Positions 9,045 through 16,882 of a stretch of DNA of 64,000 nucleotides are shown here, in pieces. This DNA comes from Leucobacter ruminantium (lineage in GTDB: Bacteria > Actinomycetota > Actinomycetes > Actinomycetales > Microbacteriaceae). How positions within the stretch are numbered: the stretch's first letter is position 1; each line of letters begins with the position of its first letter. A program made the translations under genes and the position numbers. Under the pieces are notes generated by a model. It ran no database searches. It was not told where the DNA came from and worked only from the letters and a program-made list of their open reading frames with translations. Location: NCBI RefSeq assembly GCF_017565705.1, contig NZ_JAGDYL010000008.1, positions 62,001 through 126,000 of the forward strand. Direction: 5' to 3'.

Positions 9045-9222
9045 ACGCGAAGCGTTCGCCCAAGGATCGCGCTGGCCTTACCAGGCCAGGAATCTTCAGG
9101 GCTGAACGCGCCAGCGTTCGGCAAATTCCGTGCCGGGCCTATTGGCCCGGATCGTTCGAGGGGTGAGCTCTGAGCGGGAATCAGCCGATTTCGCGCCGGG
9201 TCCGAGGGTTTCGAGGTCTCCA
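9043..9222. repeat. degenerate 61-bp tandem array of paired hairpins
   Basis: Four perfect stem-loops occur in order: GAACGC/GCGTTC (9043-9057), CTGGCCT/AGGCCAG (9072-9089), GAACGC/GCGTTC (9104-9119) and CCGGGCC/GGCCCGG (9133-9150). The first and third, and the second and fourth, are exactly 61 bp apart, so the unit is two hairpins. Unit borders share a sequence like ATCNTTCGAGGGT. A third, decayed unit can be followed from 9165 to about 9222. The array begins in the stop codon of the VOC gene and may also terminate its transcript. Confidence 0.6.
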
Positions 9223-9230
9223 CGTGCGCG

Positions 9231-9382
9231 GGGCATCTCGTGCAAACGGCCCCGTCTCTCCCGCGAAGAAAGTCGCCCGCCCGCCGCACCCCTCGCCGCG
9301 AGACGCGCCCGTTTTCACGAGACGCGAGCGTTATCCCGGGAATCCGGGGGGCATCTCGTGCAAACGCCCGCGTCTCGCCCGC
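9231..9382. repeat. intergenic repeat, two direct copies and one inverted copy
   Basis: A sequence of about 34 bp starting GGGCATCTCGTGCAAACG occurs at 9231-9265 and again at 9349-9382. A shorter inverted relative lies between them at about 9300-9325 (GAGACGCGCCCGTTTTCACG). The 118-bp spacing and the inverted middle copy point to a dispersed non-coding repeat rather than coding sequence. Confidence 0.55.
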
Positions 9383-9787
9383 GGAGGAAGCGACGAGCCC
9401 GCCCAGGAGGCCGCGGACGTTGTGGATTTTCAACGTGCGGAGTGCCGGTAAACAGCCTCTGACCTCGGTGCGGGGGTTCCGAGCTCAGCGCTGCGTCCAG
9501 ACCCCTGAGCTGGCTAGCGGCCAGCAATAGGCCGCCGGGACGCTGCGGCGCGTGTGAGAGACGCCTTCGCCCCGAAGGGATGTCACGCACGGTCCGGGCG
9601 ACCTCCTCCGGGAGGGGGCGAAGGCACCCCTTGGCGGGAAGCGGGTTGCTGCATGCAGCGAGTCCGGACCCCCGCGCGAACCCGACGGCTTCAGCGAAAT
9701 CGACTGTTTCAGAGGCCCGAAAAGCGTCGGTCGCGCTGAAACCGTCGCGTTCGGTGCTTCAGGCCGAGAAAGCCACCGCCGCCCACG
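9383..9787. other. gene-free interval with small hairpins
   Basis: No frame here has a plausible start, ribosome-binding site or recognisable protein. Structures seen are a hairpin with arms ACGTTG and CAACGT at about 9417-9436, an interrupted inverted repeat CTTCAGCG to CGCTGAAA between about 9689 and 9742, and a 29-bp segment at 9688-9716 resembling 35887-35916. Together with the arrays upstream it forms about 740 bp without a gene, a possible relic or repeat landing zone. Confidence 0.5.
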
Positions 9788-10339
9788 TCACCCCGCGCTG
9801 TGCAGGTGCAGGCGCTCGCCGACGGTGTTGAAGATGCTGATCACCTCGGCCGGGCGCCCGCCCTCGGCGCGCATGCGGTGCGGCACTGTGGTGTCGAACT
9901 CGGCCGCCTCACCGCGTCCGAGCACGAGCTCCTGTTCGCCGAGGTGCAGGCGCAGCCGTCCCGACAGCACGTAGAGCCACTCGTGCCCGTCGTGCACCTG
10001 CAGCGGCCGCTCAGGGGCGTCAGTGTGGTAGGTGATCTTGAAGGCGCGCACCTCCGACTCCTCGCGGGTGAGCGGGGCGATCGTCATCCCCTCGCGGCGG
10101 ATCGCGCTGCGGTGCACGCGGGGGTCGCGTTCGCGCGGCTCGAGCAGGTCGTCGACGCGGATCCCGAGCTGCCGCGTGAGCGGAAGCAGCAGCTCGAGGC
10201 TCGCCTGCCGCTTGCCCGACTCCAGCCGCGAGAGGGTGCTCGCCGACATGCCCGCGCGCTCGGCGAGCTCGTCGAGCGTCCATCCGCGCTCCTGGCGGGC
10301 CGAGCGCAGACGCGGGCCGAGACTTCGCAGTTCCTCCAT
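9788..10339 (-). CDS. XRE-family regulator with C-terminal cupin domain
   Basis: The 183-residue protein has an HTH_3 domain at about residues 8-62 (LRSARQERGWTLDELAERAG, SASTLSRLESGKRQASLELL) and a small cupin at about 100-175 (HDGHEWLYVLSGRLRLHLGE, FDTTVPHRM). This architecture senses small molecules through the cupin and usually represses neighbouring catabolic or detoxification genes. The start follows AAGGAG. It is divergent from the flavoprotein gene at 10408, and the 68-bp gap contains a 14-bp inverted repeat that may be its operator. Confidence 0.9.
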   Translation of the reverse strand: MEELRSLGPRLRSARQERGWTLDELAERAGMSASTLSRLESGKRQASLELLLPLTRQLGIRVDDLLEPRERDPRVHRSAIRREGMTIAPLTREESEVRAFKITYHTDAPERPLQVHDGHEWLYVLSGRLRLHLGEQELVLGRGEAAEFDTTVPHRMRAEGGRPAEVISIFNTVGERLHLHSAG

Positions 10340-10365
10340 GACGTGACTCCTTGCTGATTTGGCAA

Positions 10366-10400
10366 ACTTGCTTGCAAGTATCGCATGCCGAGGCGCATGC
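10366..10400. promoter_or_regulatory. candidate operator between the XRE-cupin gene and the flavoprotein gene
   Basis: An inverted repeat ACTTGC-TT-GCAAGT occupies 10366-10379, followed by GCATGC (10383-10388) and GCATGC (10395-10400). The first palindrome lies close to the start of both divergent genes, where an XRE-type autorepressor would act. Confidence 0.45.
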
Positions 10401-10407
10401 TGGTCCC

Positions 10408-11373
10408 ATGATTCATCGCACCTGGGACACCATCGTGATCGGGGCCGGCGCAGCGGGGCTCAGCGCCGCGCAGGCCCTCGGCCGCTCGCTGCGCGGCACG
10501 CTCGTCATCGACGCGGGCAGCCCGCGCAATCGCTTCGCCTCGCACATGCACAACGTGCTCGGCCTCGACGGCACGCCTCCCGCGGAGCTCCTCGCCCGCG
10601 GGCGAGCGGAGGCAGAGCGGTACGGCGTCGCATTCCGCGAGGGATCGGTGCTCGCCGTGCGCGACCGCCCTGCGGACGAGGGGTCCGGATCGCCCGCGCG
10701 CGTGCTCGTCGAGCTCGACGGCGGTGACACCCTCGAGGCCCGCTCGCTGGTGGTCGCGACGGGCATCGCCGACGAGCTGCCGCCGATCCGGGGCCTCGCG
10801 CGGCACTGGGGAACCGGTGTGCTGCACTGCCCCTACTGCCACGGCTGGGAGGTGCGCGGGCGGCGGCTCGCGGTCATCACGACCTCGCCGCTCGGCATGC
10901 ACCAGGCCCGACTGCTGCGGCAGTGGACCGAAGACCTGACCGTGTTCACCGCGGGTCTCGGCGAGCTGAGCGACGAGGCCCGCCGCGAATTCGCGGCGCG
11001 CGGGGTGCGGCTCGTGCCTGATCCGGTCACGGAGGTCGTCGCGGGCGACGGAGCCGGGATCGCCGCCGTGCGCACCGCCTCCGACGAGTTCGCAGTCGAT
11101 GCGATCTTCACCGCGAGCGCGCTCGTGCCGCACGACGGCTTCCTCGCGGAGCTCGCCCTCGACCGCGCGGAGACGCCGATGGGATCCTTCATCGCCGTCG
11201 ACCCGACTGGGCGCACGAGCCACCCGCGCGTCTGGGCCGCAGGTAACGTCGTCGCGCCGGCCGCCACGGTCCCGGTGGCGATGGGCGCGGGCGCGATGGC
11301 CGGCGCGGCGGTCAACGCGGTGCTCGTCGAGGAGGACTTCGCGCTCGCCGCCGGAGGGCCGACCGGTGCATGA
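10408..11373 (+). CDS. thioredoxin-reductase-like NAD(P)/FAD-dependent oxidoreductase
   Basis: This 321-residue flavoprotein has the FAD motif IVIGAGAAGLSAAQAL at residues 9-24 and a second FAD motif, RVWAAGNVVAP, near the C-terminus. A redox CxxC, CPYCHGWE, starts at Cys141, the same position as the active site of low-molecular-weight thioredoxin reductases. The His-Gly after CPYC differs from classical TrxB (CATC) and matches the dithiol-oxidase branch that includes GliT/HlmI (family knowledge). The second nucleotide-binding domain is present but weak. It is the first gene of a pair with a methyltransferase and is divergent from an XRE-cupin regulator. The natural substrate is unknown. Confidence 0.85.
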   Translation: MIHRTWDTIVIGAGAAGLSAAQALGRSLRGTLVIDAGSPRNRFASHMHNVLGLDGTPPAELLARGRAEAERYGVAFREGSVLAVRDRPADEGSGSPARVLVELDGGDTLEARSLVVATGIADELPPIRGLARHWGTGVLHCPYCHGWEVRGRRLAVITTSPLGMHQARLLRQWTEDLTVFTAGLGELSDEARREFAARGVRLVPDPVTEVVAGDGAGIAAVRTASDEFAVDAIFTASALVPHDGFLAELALDRAETPMGSFIAVDPTGRTSHPRVWAAGNVVAPAATVPVAMGAGAMAGAAVNAVLVEEDFALAAGGPTGA

Positions 11374-12079
11374 GCACGGGGACCCGCGCACGGCCGGGCA
11401 CGGCGACGCCCGCGTCTCGCAGCAGGCCCCGGCCGAGTTCTGGGAGCAGCGCTACGCCGGCGCCGAGGCGGTGTGGTCGGGGAAGGTGAACCGATCCCTC
11501 GCGGAGATCGTCAGCGACTGGACGCCCGGCCGGTCTCTCGACCTCGGCTGCGGCGAAGGAGGCGACGTGCTGTGGCTCGCCGAGCGCGGGTGGGACGCGA
11601 CGGGCATCGACCTCTCACCGACGGCGACCGGCCGAGCGCGAGCGGCAGCCGATTCGCGAGGGATCGCTGCACGTTTCATCGCGACCGACCTGGGGGAGTG
11701 GGCATCTGCACCCGAAACGGTCGACGGTTCCGCCGGCCCCTACGACCTCGTCACCGCGAGCTTCTTGCAGTCGCCCGTGGAGCTGCCGCGGAAGCGCATC
11801 CTGCGGGCCGCCGCCGAACGTGTCGCGCTCGGCGGACGCCTCGTCGTGATCTCCCACGCCGCAGCACCGGGATGGGCGCCCGATCATCCGGGCGACTTCC
11901 CCTCCCCGGAGTCGGAGCTCGCCGCCCTCGATCTCGCCCCCGAACTCTGGGCGATCGAGCTCGCGGAGGTGCGTGCGCGCGAGGCGGTGGGGCCCGATGG
12001 CGTTCCCACCGTGCTCAAGGACACCTTGGTGGTGGTGCGGCGTCTCCGGGACCCGGGCGGAGCGGCTGTTCCTCGCTGA
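11366..12079 (+). CDS. class I SAM-dependent methyltransferase
   Basis: The GTG at 11366 overlaps the end of the flavoprotein gene and gives a 237-residue protein beginning VHEHGDPRTAGHG. Further upstream starts would lie inside the previous gene. Motif I is SLDLGCGEGGDVLWLAERGW, and the front end FWEQRYAGAEAVWSGKVN resembles TehB/thiopurine-type methyltransferases. Coupling to a GliT-like flavoprotein hints at S-methylation of a thiol or a metalloid, but this is inference. A hairpin follows the stop at 12115-12150. Confidence 0.82.
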   Translation: MHEHGDPRTAGHGDARVSQQAPAEFWEQRYAGAEAVWSGKVNRSLAEIVSDWTPGRSLDLGCGEGGDVLWLAERGWDATGIDLSPTATGRARAAADSRGIAARFIATDLGEWASAPETVDGSAGPYDLVTASFLQSPVELPRKRILRAAAERVALGGRLVVISHAAAPGWAPDHPGDFPSPESELAALDLAPELWAIELAEVRAREAVGPDGVPTVLKDTLVVVRRLRDPGGAAVPR

Positions 12080-12114
12080 AACCAGGACGGGAGGGATCAT
12101 TCGCAACTCTCTGC

Positions 12115-12150
12115 GCCCGTGTCCGAGGGTCGCGGCAGTGCGACACGGGC
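12115..12150 (+). terminator. stem-loop after the methyltransferase gene
   Basis: Arms GCCCGTGTC (12115-12123) and GACACGGGC (12142-12150) form a 9-bp stem with an 18-nt loop. There is no T-tract, as is common in high-GC actinomycetes. Confidence 0.5.
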
Positions 12151-12180
12151 GGTCGACTTCCGTTTAGCGATGGCTTCGCC

Positions 12181-12208
12181 TAGCCTGGCAGCACGCAGCT
12201 AAAAGGGG
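12181..12208 (+). promoter_or_regulatory. -10 box for the SipW-type export operon
   Basis: TAGCCT at 12181-12186 is a good TANNNT -10 element about 50 nt before the first ATG, giving a short leader. The -35 region is weak (TTCCGT near 12158). Confidence 0.45.
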
Positions 12209-12235
12209 ATGCTGCGCTTTTCTATGGGGGAAATC

Positions 12236-12817
12236 ATGATTCAGACAGACGGCGTCGCGCCTGCGGCGAAGCAGCGCGGATGGACGAAGGCCAGGGCTAT
12301 CCTCGCCGGAGGGCTCGTGCTCGGCGTGGGCGCGGCGATCACGCTCGCCGCGTGGACGGATCAGGAGTGGGCGAAGGGCGTCTTCGGAAGCGGCCAGTTC
12401 GGCATCCAGGGAGCGGCGGACGGTTCGACGTTCGCCGAACATCCCGACCAGGCGTCCGCCGCGACCCTGAACTTCCAGGTCGGCGCCGATCGGCTCGCGC
12501 CGAACGACACGGTCTATGCGGGTTACGCCGTGCGACTGGCGCCGGGCTCGACCAACCAGGCCGACGTCACCGTGACGCAGGACGACAGCGCGAAGATCAC
12601 CGGCACGACGGCGAGCTACCGCTACACGACGTCGGCGACGTGCGACGCGACCGCCTACGGGGCGGGCACGAACGAGAACGGCACGAGCTTCGAGCTCACC
12701 GCGCTCGGCACACCGGTCTACCTGTGCTTCCGGGTGAGCGCCGACAGTACGCTCCCGCAGGGACAGGACGGCACGATCCTCTGGAACTTCGCGGCCACAT
12801 CCGCTGACGCGCTGTAA
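12236..12817 (+). CDS. SipW-type signal peptide exported protein (alternate signal-mediated family)
   Basis: A 193-residue secreted protein. The ATG at 12236 is preferred because GGGGGA lies 5 nt upstream; in-frame ATGs at 12209 and 12224 are possible. The N-terminus has the twin features of SipW substrates: KARAILAGGLVLGVGAAITL followed by AAWTDQEWAKGVF. This matches actinobacterial proteins of the alternate signal-mediated exported (RER_14450-like) family, known by profile but not function. Two Cys in the mature part (CDATAYG and VYLCFRV) are shared with the next gene, suggesting a disulfide-stabilised beta fold. It is likely a surface fibre or matrix component processed by the signal peptidase at 13519. 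Confidence 0.82.
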   Translation: MIQTDGVAPAAKQRGWTKARAILAGGLVLGVGAAITLAAWTDQEWAKGVFGSGQFGIQGAADGSTFAEHPDQASAATLNFQVGADRLAPNDTVYAGYAVRLAPGSTNQADVTVTQDDSAKITGTTASYRYTTSATCDATAYGAGTNENGTSFELTALGTPVYLCFRVSADSTLPQGQDGTILWNFAATSADAL

Positions 12818-12827
12818 GGGGCCGGAG

Positions 12828-13478
12828 GTGTCCCGCCGCGGCGAATCCGCCGGCGCCCACGGGGCCCGGCGGGTTTCACCAGACTGGTTCTCGCGCGTGC
12901 GCGCGCTGCTCGCCGGTGCACTCGTGCTCGGGGTCGGTGCGACGCTCACGCTCGCGGCCTGGACCGACACCGAGGTCGCGCAGGGCACCTTCACGGCCAG
13001 CACGTTCGGAATCGTGGGCGCTGCGGGGCCCGGCACCGCGCCCGCGTTCTCGGACCACCCGTCCGGTTCGCCCGCCGCGCTCGCCTTCACGTTGACGCCG
13101 AACGCGCTGTCGCCGGGAACGACGGTCTACTCGCGCTTTATCGTGAAGACGACCCCCACCACGAACGTCACAGGAACGGTGACGCTGGGCGGAGCGACTG
13201 TCACCGGGAGCGGACTCGGCACGTATCTCAGGTACGGGGTGCGCACCATCCCAGCGACCAGCAACTGCGACGCCACGTCGTACGCAGCCGGAACAGCCGT
13301 CGTGGCAAACGGCAGCCCGCTGACCGCCGGGGCGGCGAGCGCACAGAATCTTGCCGCCGCGGGGGCCTCGCCGGTCGCCTACTGCTTCGCTGTGACGCTT
13401 CCCGCAGGCACGGAGAACGCCGCACAGGGCCTCACCGCTGCGGCGACGTGGACGCTCACTGCGACGTCGACTTCGTGA
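12828..13478 (+). CDS. SipW-type signal peptide exported protein, paralogue of the preceding gene
   Basis: The GTG at 12828 follows CCGGAGG. The 216-residue product repeats the plan of its neighbour: RVRALLAGALVLGVGATLTL, AAWTDTEVAQGTF, a proline- and threonine-rich mature domain, NCDATSYAAGT and AYCFAV. Strong similarity in the export signal and the paired Cys indicates tandem duplication followed by divergence. It sits 10 nt after the first copy and 40 nt before the signal peptidase, which should process it. Function beyond export is unknown. Confidence 0.82.
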   Translation: MSRRGESAGAHGARRVSPDWFSRVRALLAGALVLGVGATLTLAAWTDTEVAQGTFTASTFGIVGAAGPGTAPAFSDHPSGSPAALAFTLTPNALSPGTTVYSRFIVKTTPTTNVTGTVTLGGATVTGSGLGTYLRYGVRTIPATSNCDATSYAAGTAVVANGSPLTAGAASAQNLAAAGASPVAYCFAVTLPAGTENAAQGLTAAATWTLTATSTS

Positions 13479-13518
13479 GGGTTCTCCGAGCGACGGCCGC
13501 GACGGAGACGCGTGAGAC

Positions 13519-14784
13519 ATGAGTGAGGGGGTGAGCATGCCGGCCCGAAGGCGTTCGGTTCCCGGGATGATCGGCGGCGCCCTGCTCAATCTCGCCGCTC
13601 TCGGCGGTCTCGTCTGCATCGTCCTCGTGGTCCTCTCGACGGTCTTCCACGTGTCGCTCATCATGTTCAAGACCGGTTCGATGTCGCCCACCATCCCCGC
13701 CGGCTCGCTCGCGGCGGTGCGCGAGATCCCCGCCTCCGAGATCGAGATCGGCGACGTGGTCACCGTCGACCGTCCCGGTGACCTCCCCGTGACGCACCGC
13801 GTGACCTCGGTCAGCGGCGAGGGCGAGACCCGCACGATCACGATGAAGGGGGATGCGAACGAGGCGCCCGATCCCTCGCCGTACACGGTTACCGAGGTAC
13901 GCCGGGTCCTCGCTTCCGTGCCGGGGCTCGCGTACACGGTCGTGTGGTTCTCGAACCCCTGGGTGCTCGGTACGCTCACGATCGGAGCCTCGGTGCTCGT
14001 CACGTGGGCATTCTGGCCGCGGAACCCGCGCCGGTGGCCGCAGGGAGCCTCGGGCGAGGACGCCGCAGGGGCCGCAGCGCGTGACGAACCCGCTCCGGTC
14101 AGGGGGCGGCACGGAGCAGGGGCGCGGATCGGCAGCGGAGCTGCGGCGGTGGCCGTCGGCTTCGCGCTCGCCGTCGCGCCTGCTCCCCGCGCCGAGGCGC
14201 AAGGGGCCGGAGTCGAGGAACAGATCGTCCGCGGCGAGCACCTGACTCTGACGTCGATCGGGGATCCCGCTGAAATGCGCGCGATGCGAGTGGGCATCCC
14301 CGTGCACTGGCAGGTGGGGGTGGGCATTCGCGCGGCGGGGGCGAAGGAGGCCTCGGTGGATGTCGCGCTCAACGCCGCGGGCTCGCACGAACTCGGTTTG
14401 AACGTCGACGTGCGCGCCTGCACGCAGCGCTGGGTCGACGCGCGCTGCGCCGGTGATGAGCAACTCCTCCGCGCGTCCGCGCCGGCGGACCCCGACACCG
14501 GCTTCGAATCCCTCCTGGCGTGGAAGGGAGGCGCCGAGCGCTGGTTCCTCATCACCGCCGAGATCCCCGAACCGGCCTCGGGCGTCGTCGAGCTCACTCT
14601 GCGCGCGACGGGGTTCGGCGAAGAGGTGACGTCCGGACCGGGCGAGGTGCACGGCCTGCCGACGACGGGCGGCGCGGGCATCGGGCCGGCTGCGCTGCTC
14701 GGCGCGGGCGCGCTGGCGGTCGGGCTGAGCGCCGCGGGAGCGGCGAGGGCGATGGCGCGCCGGAGAGTGCGGAGCGTCTCATGA
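13519..14784 (+). CDS. SipW/ER-type signal peptidase fused to an LPXTG-anchored extracellular domain
   Basis: The product is 421 residues, more than twice the usual SipW length. The N-terminal part (about 1-166) is an S26 signal peptidase of the archaeal/ER type: TGSMSPTIPAGS with catalytic Ser54, LPVTHRVT with His93 replacing the bacterial Lys, and GDANEAPDP with Asp112; membrane segments lie at about 15-45 and 147-166. A second complete export unit follows: basic RHGAGARIG, a hydrophobic core, APRAEA (about 198-226), an extracellular domain with two Cys, and LPTTG at 380-384 with a hydrophobic helix and RRRVRS tail. This is a sortase sorting signal. The ATG at 13537 has the better ribosome-binding site (GAGGGGG) and may be the true start. 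The gene lies between its presumed substrates. Confidence 0.8.
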   Translation: MSEGVSMPARRRSVPGMIGGALLNLAALGGLVCIVLVVLSTVFHVSLIMFKTGSMSPTIPAGSLAAVREIPASEIEIGDVVTVDRPGDLPVTHRVTSVSGEGETRTITMKGDANEAPDPSPYTVTEVRRVLASVPGLAYTVVWFSNPWVLGTLTIGASVLVTWAFWPRNPRRWPQGASGEDAAGAAARDEPAPVRGRHGAGARIGSGAAAVAVGFALAVAPAPRAEAQGAGVEEQIVRGEHLTLTSIGDPAEMRAMRVGIPVHWQVGVGIRAAGAKEASVDVALNAAGSHELGLNVDVRACTQRWVDARCAGDEQLLRASAPADPDTGFESLLAWKGGAERWFLITAEIPEPASGVVELTLRATGFGEEVTSGPGEVHGLPTTGGAGIGPAALLGAGALAVGLSAAGAARAMARRRVRSVS

Positions 14785-15356
14785 ACATGAATGGCAGCGG
14801 ACGCCACGGATCGCGAGTGCCGCGCCGGCCCTCCTGGCGTATCGGCTGGGCGGTCGGCGCCCTGACGGTGCTCGTGGTGATCTCCGCGCCGGTGCTGACG
14901 GATCGGCCGGCCTGGACCGAAGCCACCTGGGCCGACTCGGAGTCGGGCAATGCGGCGTTCGGCACGTACCAGGTCCCCGCTCCCGTCTACACGAGCTGCG
15001 AGGCGACGGGCCTGCTCGGACTGAACTCGACGCTCACGATCCATTGGCGCCAACCGCCGGAGGTCGCGGGACTCGCCCTCGAGTACGGCCGATCGGATTC
15101 GAGCGGTCTGCTCATCCCGCTGACCGACGCGCTGCTCGGCAACGTCACGACGACGGCCGTGAGCGGTGATCCCGGGGCTTACACGACCGTCGTCAGAGTG
15201 GGACTGCTGGGCGGGCTCGTCGGCGGGAGCAAGAGCATGGGCCTGAGATACAGCCTTCCGAACGCCGGAAACGACTGGAAGTCCAGCTGGATGACCGTCT
15301 CCGGCACCTGGTACCTGTTGGGCCTCGGCACGCCGAAGTGCGCGTTGCAGCAGTGA
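14781..15356 (+). CDS. exported protein of the SipW-type operon
   Basis: This 191-residue protein starts at an ATG overlapping the signal peptidase stop (ATGA), so it is translationally coupled. It has one N-terminal membrane segment (about 25-44), then TWADSESGNAAFGTYQVP, which resembles the post-cleavage segment AAWTDxEWAxGxF of the two upstream substrates. The mature part has two Cys (YTSCEATG and TPKCALQQ) and a fibronectin-like stretch, STLTIHWRQPPEVAGLALEY. It is probably a third cell-surface substrate of the fused signal peptidase. No function is known. Confidence 0.72.
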   Translation: MNMNGSGRHGSRVPRRPSWRIGWAVGALTVLVVISAPVLTDRPAWTEATWADSESGNAAFGTYQVPAPVYTSCEATGLLGLNSTLTIHWRQPPEVAGLALEYGRSDSSGLLIPLTDALLGNVTTTAVSGDPGAYTTVVRVGLLGGLVGGSKSMGLRYSLPNAGNDWKSSWMTVSGTWYLLGLGTPKCALQQ

Positions 15357-15367
15357 AGCGGGAACAG

Positions 15368-15383
15368 GGGCCGCGTGCGGCCC
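15368..15383. terminator. stem-loop between convergent export operon and aspS
   Basis: GGGCCGC-GT-GCGGCCC forms a 7-bp GC stem in the 46-bp gap between two convergent stop codons and can serve both strands. No T-tract is seen. Confidence 0.45.
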
Positions 15384-15402
15384 GATCCCTTTCGGATCCG
15401 GC

Positions 15403-16746
15403 CTACGGCAGCAGGCGGTTCGGGCCGCGGAAGAGGTAGGTGACCTCGCGGATCGAGGACTGCTGCAGCATGAGCATCAGCACCCGGGCGAGGCCCATGC
15501 CGAAGCCGCCGTGAGGGGGCACGCCGTAGCGGAAGAAGTCGAGGTAGAACGACAGTTCGGCGGGATCCATGCCCTTCTCGACCGCCTGCGCCTCGAGCAC
15601 CTCGATGCGGTGCTCGCGCTGCGCGCCCGTCGAGATCTCGGTGCCGCGGTAGATGAGGTCGTAGCTCTTGGTGAGCTGCGCGTCGTCTGCGTGGCGCATG
15701 TGGTAGAACGGGCGGATCGAAGCGTCGTAGTCGGTGAGGAAGACGAAGTCGGAGCCGTACTTCTGCTTGACGTGCGCGGCGATGCGGCGCTCGCCCTCGG
15801 GGTCCATGTCGGCGTCGGCGCGCGGCACTTCGTAGCCCTCGGCCTTCACGATCTCCTTCGCCTCGGCGAGCGGGATGCGCGGGAACGGGCGGGCCGGTAC
15901 CTCGACCTCGATGCCGAAGAGCTTCTGGATCTCCTCGCCGTGCTTCTCCTTCACCGCGGAGAGGCCGGCGACGATGAGCTCCTCGTGCAGTTCCATGACG
16001 TCTTCGTGCGAGTCGATCCAGCTCAGCTCGGTATCGACCGAGGTGAACTCGGTCGCGTGACGCGAGGTGAACGAGGGATCGGCGCGGAACGCGGGGCCCA
16101 CCTCGAAGATGCCGCCGAAACCGGCCGCCTGCGCCATCTGCTTGAAGAACTGCGGGCTCTGCGCGAGGAACGCCTGACCTTCGAAGTACTCGACCTCGAA
16201 CAGCTCGGCGCGCGATTCGGACGCCGACGCCATGAGCTTCGGGGTCTGGATCTCGATGAACCCGCGGTCGACCCACACATTGCGGAGCGCGTGCAGGAAC
16301 GTCGTCTGGATGCGGAAGATCAGGTTCTGCTCGGGGCGGCGCAGGTCGAGGAAGCGCCAGTCGAGGCGCACATCGATGCCGCTGTCGGCCGCGATCGGGT
16401 TGTCGGGGAGCGCGCGGGTGACGACCTCGATCTCGTCGATCTGGATCTCGACGCCGCCGAGCTTCACGCGTTCGTTGTGCTGCAGTTCGCCGCTCACGGT
16501 CACGAAGGTGCCCTGGGTGAGTTCGGAGATGGTGGTGGTGCGGGGCACGAGGATGTCGGAGCGCGGGTTCTCGGGGTCGGGCTCGCGCAGCACGCCTCCG
16601 TTCACGAGCTGCACCGCGCCGCTCTCGTCGCGCAGCACGACGAACTGCACGTAGCGCTGGTCGCGCACCTTCTCGACCCAGCCGGAAACTCGTACGGGGC
16701 CGTCCTCGCGGGCGGCCAGGTCCTTGATCAATACACGCTCAGTCAC
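15403..16746 (-). CDS. aspS: aspartate--tRNA(Asp/Asn) ligase, archaeal type
   Basis: The GTG at 16746 gives a 447-residue enzyme starting VTERVLIKDLAAREDG. It is chosen over more upstream starts because a TAGACT -10 box sits 7 nt before it and homologues begin here. An N-terminal OB anticodon-binding domain (VRVSGWVEKVRDQRYVQFV) precedes a class II core: motif 2 in FRADPSFTSRHATEF and motif 3 in GGFGMGLARVLML. The length of about 440 and the terminal FRGPNRLLP mark the short archaeal-type form, often non-discriminating and paired with GatCAB for Asn-tRNA formation (family knowledge). Specificity cannot be read from sequence alone. Confidence 0.9.
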   Translation of the reverse strand: MTERVLIKDLAAREDGPVRVSGWVEKVRDQRYVQFVVLRDESGAVQLVNGGVLREPDPENPRSDILVPRTTTISELTQGTFVTVSGELQHNERVKLGGVEIQIDEIEVVTRALPDNPIAADSGIDVRLDWRFLDLRRPEQNLIFRIQTTFLHALRNVWVDRGFIEIQTPKLMASASESRAELFEVEYFEGQAFLAQSPQFFKQMAQAAGFGGIFEVGPAFRADPSFTSRHATEFTSVDTELSWIDSHEDVMELHEELIVAGLSAVKEKHGEEIQKLFGIEVEVPARPFPRIPLAEAKEIVKAEGYEVPRADADMDPEGERRIAAHVKQKYGSDFVFLTDYDASIRPFYHMRHADDAQLTKSYDLIYRGTEISTGAQREHRIEVLEAQAVEKGMDPAELSFYLDFFRYGVPPHGGFGMGLARVLMLMLQQSSIREVTYLFRGPNRLLP

Positions 16747-16759
16747 CCGAGACAGTCTA
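16747..16759 (-). promoter_or_regulatory. leaderless -10 box for aspS
   Basis: On the minus strand TAGACT (16759-16754) is followed by 7 nt and then the GTG start at 16746, so the transcript would begin at the start codon. Confidence 0.55.
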
Positions 16760-16870
16760 CCGGTCGGGCGCGGCCGCGATGCCTGATCGGTGAGCCGGGC
16801 GCGGAGCGCCCCGCGTTCCCACCTCGTTCGCACGCGGACCCCCGCCGCAACCTCCCAGACACCCCGAACG

Positions 16871-16882
16871 TAGAATGGAGAC
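16871..16882 (+). promoter_or_regulatory. leaderless -10 box for the histidine phosphatase gene
   Basis: TAGAAT (16871-16876) lies 6 nt before the GTG at 16883, decisive for that start. Confidence 0.55.

Noticed and set aside
9043-9382. CRISPR array in the repeat-rich intergenic region
   Set aside because: Repeats are hairpin pairs with no unique spacers of constant size, and no cas genes are nearby.
9130-9831. Small open frames in the gene-free interval
   Set aside because: They overlap repeats in several frames, lack ribosome-binding sites and encode Arg-rich low-complexity peptides.
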